12,648 bases of DNA from Halomonas sp. (GTDB lineage: Bacteria; Pseudomonadota; Gammaproteobacteria; Pseudomonadales; Oleiphilaceae). The notes beneath the pieces are model-generated. The model saw only the letters and a list, made by a program, of their open reading frames with translations, was not told the DNA's origin and ran no database searches. The DNA lies in the NCBI GenBank assembly GCA_007135745.1, contig SLIH01000082.1, forward strand, positions 1-12,648. Direction: 5' to 3'. Shown one piece after another: positions 6,492-12,648 of the stretch; the first letter of the stretch is position 1, and every line of letters begins with the position of its first letter. The position numbers and the translations under genes were made by a program.

Positions 6492-8069
6492 ATGAAAGAA
6501 TTTATTGCAAATCTAGTTTTCCGAACCATGGCTGCCGTGGGGTTGCGTACCTTTGCTGCCCAGTTTCTGGTTTCCTTTGTCATTATCTTCCTGCTGCTGC
6601 TTGGAATTGGTGCCGGAATAGTCCGCGCCCTGGGTGAACCGCCCGCCTGGCTGGAGACAACCGTTGAGCTGCAGTCTGATCTTAACTCCGTCACCCTGGG
6701 TGCAGCGGCCTATGTTGCTGGCGATGGCGAACGTCGCGTCCTGGAGCGTGCTTTTTCGAGCCTGGACAGTGATCTTTCTGCTGTACTTGATGCCCTTGCA
6801 GAGGACTCCGCTTCACTGAGCAGCGAAGTCCGCGAGACCGAGCGCGCGTGGGATCGCTATCAGCAGGTTATGGAGCGTCTGGTGGCTGACCCGGGCAGCG
6901 TGTCCCATCGACAGCTGCATGAGGCTGGTGGCGATCTTGGCAGCACACTGTCCGTTCTGCTCGGTGCCGGCCTGGCCAATGATCACGGAGGCCGCCAGCA
7001 GGGGCTGATTTTTGCGCTGGTATTGCTGTTGGGCATCGTGGGCCTGCTCTTTGTCGGGCGTATCTATGGCAATTTCCACTTCATGGATCAAACGGAAAGG
7101 TTGCGCGAGCATCTGCGGCTGGTGGCCGAGGGGGACTTTTCCCATACCCTCGAGATCGCCATTCACGAAAACGAAGTGGGGGACATGCTGGACGCCTACA
7201 ACACCATGGTGGAACGCGTGGGTGCTCTGCTCGATGAAATACGCCAGGCCACGGAACACGCGGGCAATGAACTCCAGCAGGTTGTGGACGCCACCAGCAA
7301 GACCCAGCAGGGGGCCGAGCAGCAGAATACGGAGGTTTACGAAGCGGCTTCCGCCATGAACCAGATGTCCTCCAGTGTGCAGGAAGTGGCGGGCAACGCC
7401 CAGAACGCTGCCGACTCGGCCCATGAGGCGGCCTCATCTGCCCGCGAGGGCCGCCAGGTGGCGGATCAGGCGCGCGGGCGCATCGATAACCTGGATACCC
7501 GCTTTGCGGAGACGGCCCGCACCATGGAAGGGCTGGAGAAGGACGCCAACGATGTCAGTCAGGTGCTTACGGTGATTCGTGAAATTGCGGATCAGACCAA
7601 CCTGCTCGCTCTGAATGCGGCCATTGAAGCGGCCAGGGCCGGTGAATCCGGCCGGGGGTTTGCCGTAGTGGCGGACGAGGTGCGTAACCTCGCCCAGCGC
7701 ACCCAGGATTCCACCAACCAGATCCAGGAGACCATCGAGCGCCTTCAGCAACAGGTCCGTAACCTCGTCACCGAAAGCGAGGCCAGCGCCGAGGCAAGCC
7801 GTGAAAGTGTGGAGGCCGTCAACCGCACCACGGAAGCGATTGAGAGCATTCTCAGCTCAATCGAAAACATCCAGGGCATGAACGATCAGATCGCCACCGC
7901 TGTGGAAGAGCAGAGCAGTGTGGCTGAGGACATCAACAAGCGGGTGCGAGCCATTTCCGATGTGGCGGAGCAGACGGATCAGGATGCACGTCAGACAGTC
8001 AGTTCCACTGATGCCATCCGGGGTGATCTGGAGCGATTACAGCGGACCATGAAGCAGTTCAAGCGGTGA
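6492..8069 (+). CDS. Methyl-accepting chemotaxis protein (transducer)
   Basis: The protein has 525 residues. Segment 22-44 is the first membrane helix, 45-170 a mostly helical periplasmic domain without a motif I can name, and 171-191 the second membrane helix. A HAMP-like linker ([12 protein letters not shown] and [14 protein letters not shown]) covers about 192-246. The cytoplasmic signalling hairpin tip at 364-400 is the classical [21 protein letters not shown] followed by [15 protein letters not shown], which contacts CheA and CheW. Q/E-rich coiled coil flanks it. There is no C-terminal CheR-tethering pentapeptide; the end is MKQFKR. I chose the ATG at 6492 because a GAAGAAAAGAG stretch precedes it by 7 nt and it directly precedes the signal-anchor helix. 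The frame is open from 6348, but that extension does not look like an MCP. The gene is divergent from imuA; the ligand and output (flagellar or pili) are unknown. Confidence 0.93.
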   Translation: MKEFIANLVFRTMAAVGLRTFAAQFLVSFVIIFLLLLGIGAGIVRALGEPPAWLETTVELQSDLNSVTLGAAAYVAGDGERRVLERAFSSLDSDLSAVLDALAEDSASLSSEVRETERAWDRYQQVMERLVADPGSVSHRQLHEAGGDLGSTLSVLLGAGLANDHGGRQQGLIFALVLLLGIVGLLFVGRIYGNFHFMDQTERLREHLRLVAEGDFSHTLEIAIHENEVGDMLDAYNTMVERVGALLDEIRQATEHAGNELQQVVDATSKTQQGAEQQNTEVYEAASAMNQMSSSVQEVAGNAQNAADSAHEAASSAREGRQVADQARGRIDNLDTRFAETARTMEGLEKDANDVSQVLTVIREIADQTNLLALNAAIEAARAGESGRGFAVVADEVRNLAQRTQDSTNQIQETIERLQQQVRNLVTESEASAEASRESVEAVNRTTEAIESILSSIENIQGMNDQIATAVEEQSSVAEDINKRVRAISDVAEQTDQDARQTVSSTDAIRGDLERLQRTMKQFKR

Positions 8070-8082
8070 CTCAGGGAACACA

Positions 8083-8397
8083 TTAGCGCCGCAGAAACCG
8101 GCGCTTGAGGCGCCGACAGCGGGTTACGAGCCAGTCCATGACGCTGGGGCGGTCGTCAATGGCCCGCGTTGCCTCATGGTGCGGCCGGGTGGGGTCATGA
8201 TCATCGGTACTGGAAACCTCCACGCCCCATTCCCGGCTTGCGCGCTGCCAGTCCTCCCAGTCATGAGGTGTGCCGGCATTGGGTTCGTGCAGCTTAACGG
8301 CACGCTCCCAGGCATTCTCCTTCAACGAGTGTTCACGTTCCGCATCGCCGGATTTTTCATCAATGCCGTATTTGCGCAGAAATTCATCAGGCCTCAT
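8083..8397 (-). CDS. Small hypothetical protein, basic C-terminus
   Basis: About 104 residues starting MRPDEFLRKYGIDEKSGDAE. I do not recognise a family. The N-terminal half is rich in charged residues, W-E-R-A-V-K-L-H and D-W-E-D-W-Q-R-A-S-R-E-W suggest short amphipathic helices, and the end R-C-R-R-L-K-R-R-F-L-R-R is strongly basic. No membrane segment or signal peptide is visible. I chose the ATG at 8397 because GGAG (8407-8404) lies 6 nt upstream; the in-frame ATG at 8409 would add MESV. The gene converges on the chemotaxis transducer with a 13-nt gap between stops and lies downstream of fpr, separated by its terminator. The chance of a spurious ORF is moderate, but the amino acid composition looks coding. 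Confidence 0.65.
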   Translation of the reverse strand: MRPDEFLRKYGIDEKSGDAEREHSLKENAWERAVKLHEPNAGTPHDWEDWQRASREWGVEVSSTDDHDPTRPHHEATRAIDDRPSVMDWLVTRCRRLKRRFLRR

Positions 8398-8490
8398 GAC
8401 CGACTCCATTTCCTGTCCCTACAGGGTTATACGACGCAGAGCGGTTGAAAGTTTGCAGTGAGGGTGGCGGCGAGGAGAGAGGAAAAGAAG

Positions 8491-8517
8491 GGACAGGAGC
8501 AGTGGCTGCTCCTGTCC
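8491..8517 (-). terminator. Rho-independent terminator of fpr
   Basis: A perfect 12-bp stem, GGACAGGAGCAG paired with CTGCTCCTGTCC, has a 3-nt loop (8503-8505). On the minus strand it is followed by a pyrimidine tract CTTCTTTTCC (8490-8481). It lies 8 nt after the fpr stop codon. The tract is not pure T, but orientation, stem quality and position fit an intrinsic terminator for fpr. Confidence 0.8.
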
Positions 8518-8524
8518 GCAGGCA

Positions 8525-9301
8525 TCAGTGTTCCACGAAGGCTCGTTCGATAACGAAGTGGCCCAGATCCCCGTGGCGCGCCTCCTGGAAACCACGGTCA
8601 TTGAGGATGGCCACGGTGTCCTTGAGCATGCCCGGGCTGCCGCAGAGCATGAAGCGGTCGCGCTCCGGATCCAGATCCGGCATGCCAAGATCCTTGGTCA
8701 GTTTGCCACTTTCCAGAAGATCCGTTACCCGACCCTGATTGTGGTAGGGCTCGCGGGTCACGGTCGGATAGTAGACCAGCTGTTCACGGATCATGTCGCC
8801 AAAGTACTCGTTGTTCGGGAGCGATTGGGTGATGGTTTCGTGATAGGCCAGCTCCGCCACATAACGGCAACCGTGGATCAGGATCACGTTCTCGAACTGC
8901 TCGTAGATCTCCGGATCCTTTATGATGCTGAGAAAGGGCGCCAGACCGGTGCCGGTGCCGACCAGATACAGATTTTTCCCGGGGAAGAGGTGATCCGCCA
9001 CCAGGGTTCCCGTGGGCTTACGGCTCACCAGGATCTCATCGCCTTCCTTGATGTGCTGCAGGCGAGAGGTAAGCGGGCCGTCCGGCACCTTGATGCTGAA
9101 GAACTCCAGCTCTTCCTCATAGTTGGCGCTGGCCATGCTGTAGGCGCGCATCAGGGGCTTGCCGTCTTCCAGTTGCAGACCGATCATGGTGAAATGCCCG
9201 TTCTTGAAGCGGAAGGACGGATCCCGTGTGGTGCGGAAGCTGAACAGCTCGTCGGTCCAGTGGTGAACGCTGGTAACACGCTCTACGTTGTGCTTCGACA
9301 T
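8525..9301 (-). CDS. fpr: Ferredoxin/flavodoxin--NADP+ reductase
   Basis: The 258-residue protein begins MSKHNVERVTSVHHWTDELF, the usual start of bacterial subclass I Fpr. The FAD site is R-A-Y-S-M-A-S (52-58). The NADP(H) domain has G-T-G-T-G-L-A-P-F (115-123) and F-M-L-C-G-S-P-G-M (217-225). The C-terminus I-E-R-A-F-V-E-H matches the short Pseudomonas-type ending that stacks near FAD. The enzyme moves electrons between NADPH and ferredoxin or flavodoxin in the cytosol, serving oxidative-stress defence and Fe-S or iron metabolism. The frame is open to 9343, but the ATG at 9301 matches homologues and has GAGGGG (9316-9311) 9 nt upstream. It is divergent from a finR-type LysR gene that activates fpr in Pseudomonas, which supports the same regulation here. 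Confidence 0.95.
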   Translation of the reverse strand: MSKHNVERVTSVHHWTDELFSFRTTRDPSFRFKNGHFTMIGLQLEDGKPLMRAYSMASANYEEELEFFSIKVPDGPLTSRLQHIKEGDEILVSRKPTGTLVADHLFPGKNLYLVGTGTGLAPFLSIIKDPEIYEQFENVILIHGCRYVAELAYHETITQSLPNNEYFGDMIREQLVYYPTVTREPYHNQGRVTDLLESGKLTKDLGMPDLDPERDRFMLCGSPGMLKDTVAILNDRGFQEARHGDLGHFVIERAFVEH

Positions 9302-9374
9302 ACTCGTCAACCCCTCGTCTGATACCTGGCGTTCCGCGCTCAAGGCGGGAACGGTTCATAAGCACTGAATAAGA

Positions 9375-9384
9375 TTTGATCAAA
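9375..9384. promoter_or_regulatory. Palindrome in the fpr-finR intergenic region, candidate FinR operator
   Basis: TTTGATCAAA is a perfect 10-bp palindrome in the 150-nt divergent promoter region. On the minus strand the overlapping TTGATC is 17 nt from TATGAA, a possible weak promoter for fpr. A second dyad with a CGATCG core (9392-9397) follows 7 nt away. LysR-type proteins usually bind such dyads, but FinR's own site preference is not something I can verify here. Confidence 0.4.
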
Positions 9385-9429
9385 CAATAACCGATCGTTA
9401 GTGTATTGGTGAAATGGGTAATAAAGATA

Positions 9430-9440
9430 CCGTTAATCGG
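9430..9440. promoter_or_regulatory. Second candidate dyad upstream of finR
   Basis: CCGTTAATCGG has CCG/CGG arms around a TTAAT centre and lies 12 nt before the finR start. It shares the CCG and GTTA elements with the dyad region at 9391-9400 (CCGATCGTTA). It could be an autoregulatory site for finR. The dyad is short and the call rests on resemblance only. Confidence 0.3.
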
Positions 9441-9451
9441 AAAAACAGATT

Positions 9452-10333
9452 ATGAAGTACACCCTCCGACAGCTTGAAGTTTTTCTGGCCACGGCACGCA
9501 GCGAAAACATTACCCGCGCGGCCGAAGACCTTTCCATGTCCCAGTCGTCGGCCAGCGGCGCACTGCGGGACCTGGAAAGCCAGTTTGACGTTCAGTTATT
9601 CGACCGAATGGGAAAGCGTCTTCAGCTCAATGAGCTGGGGCGCCTGATCCGCCTCCGGGTTGCCTCACTCCTGGACGAGGCCCGGGAGCTGGAGGGCGCG
9701 CTTGCCCGTCATGCGGAAGTAGGCCACGTAAAGGTCGGCGCCACATTGACCATTGGCAATTATCTGGCCGTGCCCATTATGGCGCAGTTCATGGCGGAAA
9801 ACGATAACGCCAACGTCTCCCTGGAAGTGGCCAATACCCGCACCATTGGCCAGAAGGTTGCGGATTTCGAGCTGGATGTGGGGCTGGTGGAAGGGGAGCT
9901 CCATTCGCCGGAGCTGGAAGTAACGCCCTGGCGAGGCGATAACCTGGTCGTATTCTGCGCCCCGGATCACCCCTTTGCGCGTAAGTCACAACTCACGGAT
10001 GAAGATCTGCTCAGCGCCACCTGGATTCTGCGTGAAAGCGGTTCCGGCACACGGCAGACCTTTGATCGCGCCATGCACGGTCTGGTTCCGGACATGGACG
10101 TCTTGCTGGAGCTCCAGCACACCGAGGCGATAAAGCGCGCCGTGACCACGGGAATGGGGGTGGGCTGTCTGTCCGAAGTGGCTTTGCGTGATGCCTTTGA
10201 CCGGGGCTCTCTTGTTCACCTCCCGGTGCCGCATAGGGATCTGAGCCGGCGCTTCTACTTCATCCTGCACCGTCAGAAATACCGCAGCGCGGGGATTGAG
10301 CGCTGGCTGGAACTCTGTCGGGAAAAAGGCTGA
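9452..10333 (+). CDS. finR: LysR-type redox regulator, FinR family
   Basis: The 293-residue protein starts MKYTLRQLEVFLATARSENI. An N-terminal winged helix-turn-helix covers about 1-60, with I-T-R-A-A-E-D-L-S-M-S-Q-S-S-A-S as the HTH. A coiled linker (about 60-88) follows, then a periplasmic-binding-like effector domain from V-K-V-G-A-T-L-T-I-G-N-Y (93-104) to the end. Length and domain order are standard for LysR proteins. Its divergent position to fpr, and the overall look, match Pseudomonas FinR, which activates fpr under superoxide or redox stress. Cysteines are at 169, 239 and 289. No strong Shine-Dalgarno precedes the ATG (only CGGAAA), suggesting low expression typical of a regulator. 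The gene name is by context and resemblance, not by alignment. Confidence 0.87.
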   Translation: MKYTLRQLEVFLATARSENITRAAEDLSMSQSSASGALRDLESQFDVQLFDRMGKRLQLNELGRLIRLRVASLLDEARELEGALARHAEVGHVKVGATLTIGNYLAVPIMAQFMAENDNANVSLEVANTRTIGQKVADFELDVGLVEGELHSPELEVTPWRGDNLVVFCAPDHPFARKSQLTDEDLLSATWILRESGSGTRQTFDRAMHGLVPDMDVLLELQHTEAIKRAVTTGMGVGCLSEVALRDAFDRGSLVHLPVPHRDLSRRFYFILHRQKYRSAGIERWLELCREKG

Positions 10334-10423
10334 GACCCGTTGCCGCAAAGCCGCCCGGCGGTTGTAACGGGGAAAATCGTCCGCACATACCTGACCGAGT
10401 ACTGAGCGAAGGAGATCATTCAG

Positions 10424-11128
10424 ATGCCCCATACGCCGGAAACAAAGGACGTCCAGATCCGCCTGGGATGGTTCGCCCTTGTAACGGCTTTTATGCCACT
10501 GCTCACCATCCATACCACCTATCTGGTTTCCGCCATGCAGGGCCATGTGGATTGGTGTATTCCTTACATTCAGTCCTGCACCAGCATCAGCGCTACTGGG
10601 CGCGATGGCGCCGGCTATTTCATCTTCAAGGGTGTCATGGTGCCGATCATGACGCTGTTTATCGTCTTCTGGTTTCTCACCCATCGCTGGCTCCAGGGGC
10701 TGGGTTACCGTTACGGCAAAGGGGTGGGCTGGCTTGGGCTTTTCGCCTCGCTGTTTCTGATCCTGTACACCGTGGCTCTCGGACACCGTGGCGATGAATT
10801 TCACCTGATGCGCCGGATCGGTGTGACGGGCTACTTCGGAATGACGGGCATTGCTCAGATTCTGGCCGGCTCCGCGCTCTATCGATCCTCCTGGCCATTG
10901 CTGCAGCGCAGTGGCCGGCGGCTGGTGGTGCTTACGGCGCTGACGCTGACCACAGCTATGGTTTCGCTCGTTTGGCAGTCGGTGCCAACCTGGGACTATG
11001 ATCCGGTGAAACACTCTTTCGAGTGGATACTGATCATGATGCTCAATTTCTGGGGTATTGGCATGGCTATCCTCTGGCATAAGGCTGGGTTGTCCATTAC
11101 TCTGCCACGTGCCGTGAATCTGCAATGA
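10424..11128 (+). CDS. Six-transmembrane protein, possibly Frag1/DRAM/Sfk1-like
   Basis: The 234-residue protein has AAGGAG 9 nt before its ATG. Six hydrophobic helices are visible: about 14-36, 65-86, 100-119, 132-153, 166-186 and 199-218. The loop after helix 1 holds C-I-P-Y-I-Q-S-C-T-S-I-S-A-T-G (45-59), with two cysteines that could pair if periplasmic. A conserved-looking H-R-G-D-E-F-H-L-M-R-R lies between helices 3 and 4. The six-helix layout and the P-Y-I-x-x-x-x-S-I-S loop recall the Frag1/DRAM/Sfk1 group of membrane proteins, but I am not sure of this. Function is unknown. It follows finR by 90 nt and precedes dadA by 70 nt in the same direction; cotranscription with dadA is possible. 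Confidence 0.82.
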   Translation: MPHTPETKDVQIRLGWFALVTAFMPLLTIHTTYLVSAMQGHVDWCIPYIQSCTSISATGRDGAGYFIFKGVMVPIMTLFIVFWFLTHRWLQGLGYRYGKGVGWLGLFASLFLILYTVALGHRGDEFHLMRRIGVTGYFGMTGIAQILAGSALYRSSWPLLQRSGRRLVVLTALTLTTAMVSLVWQSVPTWDYDPVKHSFEWILIMMLNFWGIGMAILWHKAGLSITLPRAVNLQ

Positions 11129-11198
11129 GTCGAGTCAAAGTGCAGCAGTATCCATTCGGCCAGGCTGATAGCAGCATGCATTTGGTGGAGCATTCTGC

Positions 11199-12455
11199 AT
11201 GCATCTGACTGTTCTTGGCGCCGGCGTGGTCGGTGTGACTACCGCCTGGTATCTGCGTCAGGCTGGGCACGATGTCACCGTGCTGGAACGTCGTGGCGGA
11301 CCCGCCCAGGAAACCAGCTTTGCCAACGGCGGTCAGGTGGCGGTTTCCTATGCCCGTCCCTGGGCAAACCCCCAGGCGCCGGCCAAGGTGCTGCGCTGGC
11401 TGTTTCAGCAGGACGCCCCCCTGCGCTTTCACCCACGGCGCGACCTGGATCAGTGGCGCTGGGGGCTGAAGTTTCTGCGCGAATGCCTGCCCGCCAGAAC
11501 GCGCCACAACATCACCCAGATTGTGCGCCTGGGGCTCTACAGTCAGGAGTGTCTGCGCGAGCTGCGTGAGGTGATCGCTCTGGACTATGCTCAGCGCCAG
11601 CGTGGGATTCTCCATTTCTATACCGATGAAAAGGAGTTCAATAGCGCCATCCAGCCCGTTCCACTGATGCAGAAGCTTGGCTGTACACGGCACATTGTGG
11701 ACCCCGCCCAGGCGCTGCGCATTGAGCCCGCACTGAAGAATCTGACGCCCCGTCTGGTGGGGGCCACCTATACCCCCGATGACGAATCCGGCGACGCCCA
11801 TGCGTTCACGAGGCAGTTGGCTCGACATTGTGAAGCCGCTGGCGTCCATTTCCGTTATGACACCCGGATACTGTCTTTTGACCGGGAACAGGATCGGATC
11901 CGTGGGGTACGGGTGATCGAGCAGGGGCAGCATCGACTGATTACCAGTGACGCCTATGTGCTTTGTCTTGGCAGCTACAGCGAGCTGCTGGCGCGGCCCG
12001 TGGGTATTCGGCTCAACATCTATCCGGCCAAGGGGTATTCGGTAACTGCCCCAGTCAGGAACGAGGAGGGCGCCTACACCGCCAGCCTTACCGATGACGA
12101 GTACAAGCTGGTCTATTCCCGTCTCGGGGACCGTTTGCGGATTGCCGGCATGGCGGAACTGGCAGGTTACGATCCGGGACTCGACCATAGCCGTTGCCAG
12201 AGCATTGTCCGTCGGGCCAGCGAATGCTTTCCTGATGGCGCCCACTGGGATCAGGCTGAATTCTGGGCGGGACTTCGGCCCTCCACGCCTTCCAATGTGC
12301 CCTGCATTGGCAGAACCCGGTATCCGAATCTGTTTCTAAATACCGGCCACGGAACCCTGGGGTGGACCCATTCCTGTGGCTCCGCCGCGGCCATTGCGGA
12401 TATTGTCTCGGGCCGGGATCCGCGGGTAGTGTTTGCTTTTTCGACCTCCCGTTGA
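11199..12455 (+). CDS. dadA: D-amino acid dehydrogenase, small subunit type
   Basis: The 418-residue flavoprotein of the DAO/GlcD superfamily has an N-terminal FAD-binding dinucleotide fold V-L-G-A-G-V-V-G-V-T-T-A-W-Y-L (5-19), with E30 of T-V-L-E-R-R as the ribose ligand. DadA hallmarks follow: E-T-S-F-A-N-G-G-Q-V, then P-D-D-E-S-G-D-A-H-A-F, Y-P-A-K-G-Y-S-V-T, R-I-A-G-M-A-E-L, G-L-R-P-S-T-P and N-T-G-H-G-T-L-G-W-T-H-S-C-G-S near the end. DadA deaminates D-alanine and other D-amino acids oxidatively to the 2-oxo acid and passes electrons to the quinone pool at the inner membrane. GGTGGAG (11184-11190) is 8 nt before the ATG. It is slightly shorter than E. coli DadA (432 aa), lacking its extended tail. 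No alanine racemase gene (dadX) is adjacent, so the substrate may differ from D-alanine. Confidence 0.9.
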   Translation: MHLTVLGAGVVGVTTAWYLRQAGHDVTVLERRGGPAQETSFANGGQVAVSYARPWANPQAPAKVLRWLFQQDAPLRFHPRRDLDQWRWGLKFLRECLPARTRHNITQIVRLGLYSQECLRELREVIALDYAQRQRGILHFYTDEKEFNSAIQPVPLMQKLGCTRHIVDPAQALRIEPALKNLTPRLVGATYTPDDESGDAHAFTRQLARHCEAAGVHFRYDTRILSFDREQDRIRGVRVIEQGQHRLITSDAYVLCLGSYSELLARPVGIRLNIYPAKGYSVTAPVRNEEGAYTASLTDDEYKLVYSRLGDRLRIAGMAELAGYDPGLDHSRCQSIVRRASECFPDGAHWDQAEFWAGLRPSTPSNVPCIGRTRYPNLFLNTGHGTLGWTHSCGSAAAIADIVSGRDPRVVFAFSTSR

Positions 12456-12556
12456 TCGATTGCCGGCCTCTTAAGTTGTCGCAATTCGCGCTCGCCCATA
12501 TCGCCCACTGACGGACAGCGTGGTAATGTAATCTGCGTTAATTCAGGGAGACCAGA

Positions 12557-12648
12557 ATGTTATACGAACTCTCCACTGTTGATCGTCTGATGATGGGGTG
12601 GCGCAAGGCGCTGGACGCGGATTTTGATGGTTATCGCCATCATGTCTA
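12557..12648 (+). CDS. Start of a gene cut by the window edge, possibly HD-domain protein
   Basis: Thirty codons are visible, starting MLYELSTVDRLMMGWRKAL and ending in D-F-D-G-Y-R-H-H-V. AGGGAG (12545-12550) lies 6 nt before the ATG. The final D-F-x-x-Y-R-x-H-V recalls the opening of a group of predicted HD-superfamily phosphohydrolases, but too little is present to be sure, and the metal-binding HD would be outside the window. It follows dadA by 101 nt, in which I see no clear terminator; a promoter may lie there. Confidence 0.6.
   Translation, partial: MLYELSTVDRLMMGWRKALDADFDGYRHHV

Noticed and set aside
8099..8115. CGGCGC-N5-GCGCCG hairpin after the chemotaxis transducer
   Set aside because: It has no T-tract in either direction and lies in the coding sequence for the basic tail of the small convergent gene; the repeat likely reflects Arg codons.
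8412..8425. CTGT/ACAG inverted repeat resembling a LexA box
   Set aside because: The half-sites are separated by 4 nt instead of 8, so it does not fit the LexA-box geometry.
10336..10375. CCCGTT/AACGGG inverted repeat after finR
   Set aside because: It could form a hairpin, but it is followed by GAAAATCG and no T-tract, so terminator function cannot be supported.
11174..11206. Repeated GCATGCAT around the dadA start, with an upstream ATG at 11176
   Set aside because: The upstream ATG is out of frame with dadA, and the downstream ATG has a well-spaced GGTGGAG; the repeated octamer looks incidental.
9986..12245. Two long minus-strand open frames (9986-11125 and 11097-12245)
   Set aside because: They lie antisense to finR, the membrane protein and dadA, whose proteins have clear family features; the antisense translations are His/Pro/Gln-rich and unrecognisable.

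Overview
The window looks like chromosomal DNA of a GC-rich gammaproteobacterium. The finR/fpr pair, an imuA-imuB-dnaE2 cassette and gammaproteobacterial-type LexA boxes (CTGT-N8-ACAG) fit the Pseudomonas/Marinobacter/Hahella side of the class. The genus cannot be fixed from sequence reading alone. I see no phage, insertion sequence, CRISPR array, tRNA or rRNA, and the density of intact genes is that of a normal core or shell chromosomal region.

Left part (1-6265, all minus strand): an SOS mutagenesis locus. Reading on the minus strand, a near-consensus LexA box (6250-6265) precedes imuA, imuB and dnaE2 (imuC), which together encode the translesion 'mutasome'. ImuA is a RecA-like accessory protein, ImuB a Y-family protein that has lost its catalytic acids, and DnaE2 the error-prone C-family polymerase. 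Two more genes follow in the same direction with gaps of 24 and 14 nt: an uncharacterised protein with a methyltransferase-like look (DUF6231-like) and an acylphosphatase. After about 130 nt comes the start of lexA itself, preceded by two perfect-half-site LexA boxes 20 bp apart. The repressor and one of its main target operons are therefore neighbours.

Middle (6492-8409): a two-transmembrane methyl-accepting chemotaxis protein is divergent from imuA. It converges on a small uncharacterised gene with a very basic C-terminus.

Right part: fpr (ferredoxin/flavodoxin-NADP+ reductase, minus strand, with a strong terminator hairpin) is divergent from finR, its LysR-type redox regulator. Then come plus-strand genes for a six-helix membrane protein, a DadA-type D-amino acid dehydrogenase, and the first 30 codons of another gene that I tentatively link to HD-domain proteins.

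The most interesting points are the compact LexA-ImuABC arrangement, the two extra genes on the mutasome operon, and the palindromes in the fpr-finR intergenic region. I did not find a convincing wholly new system.
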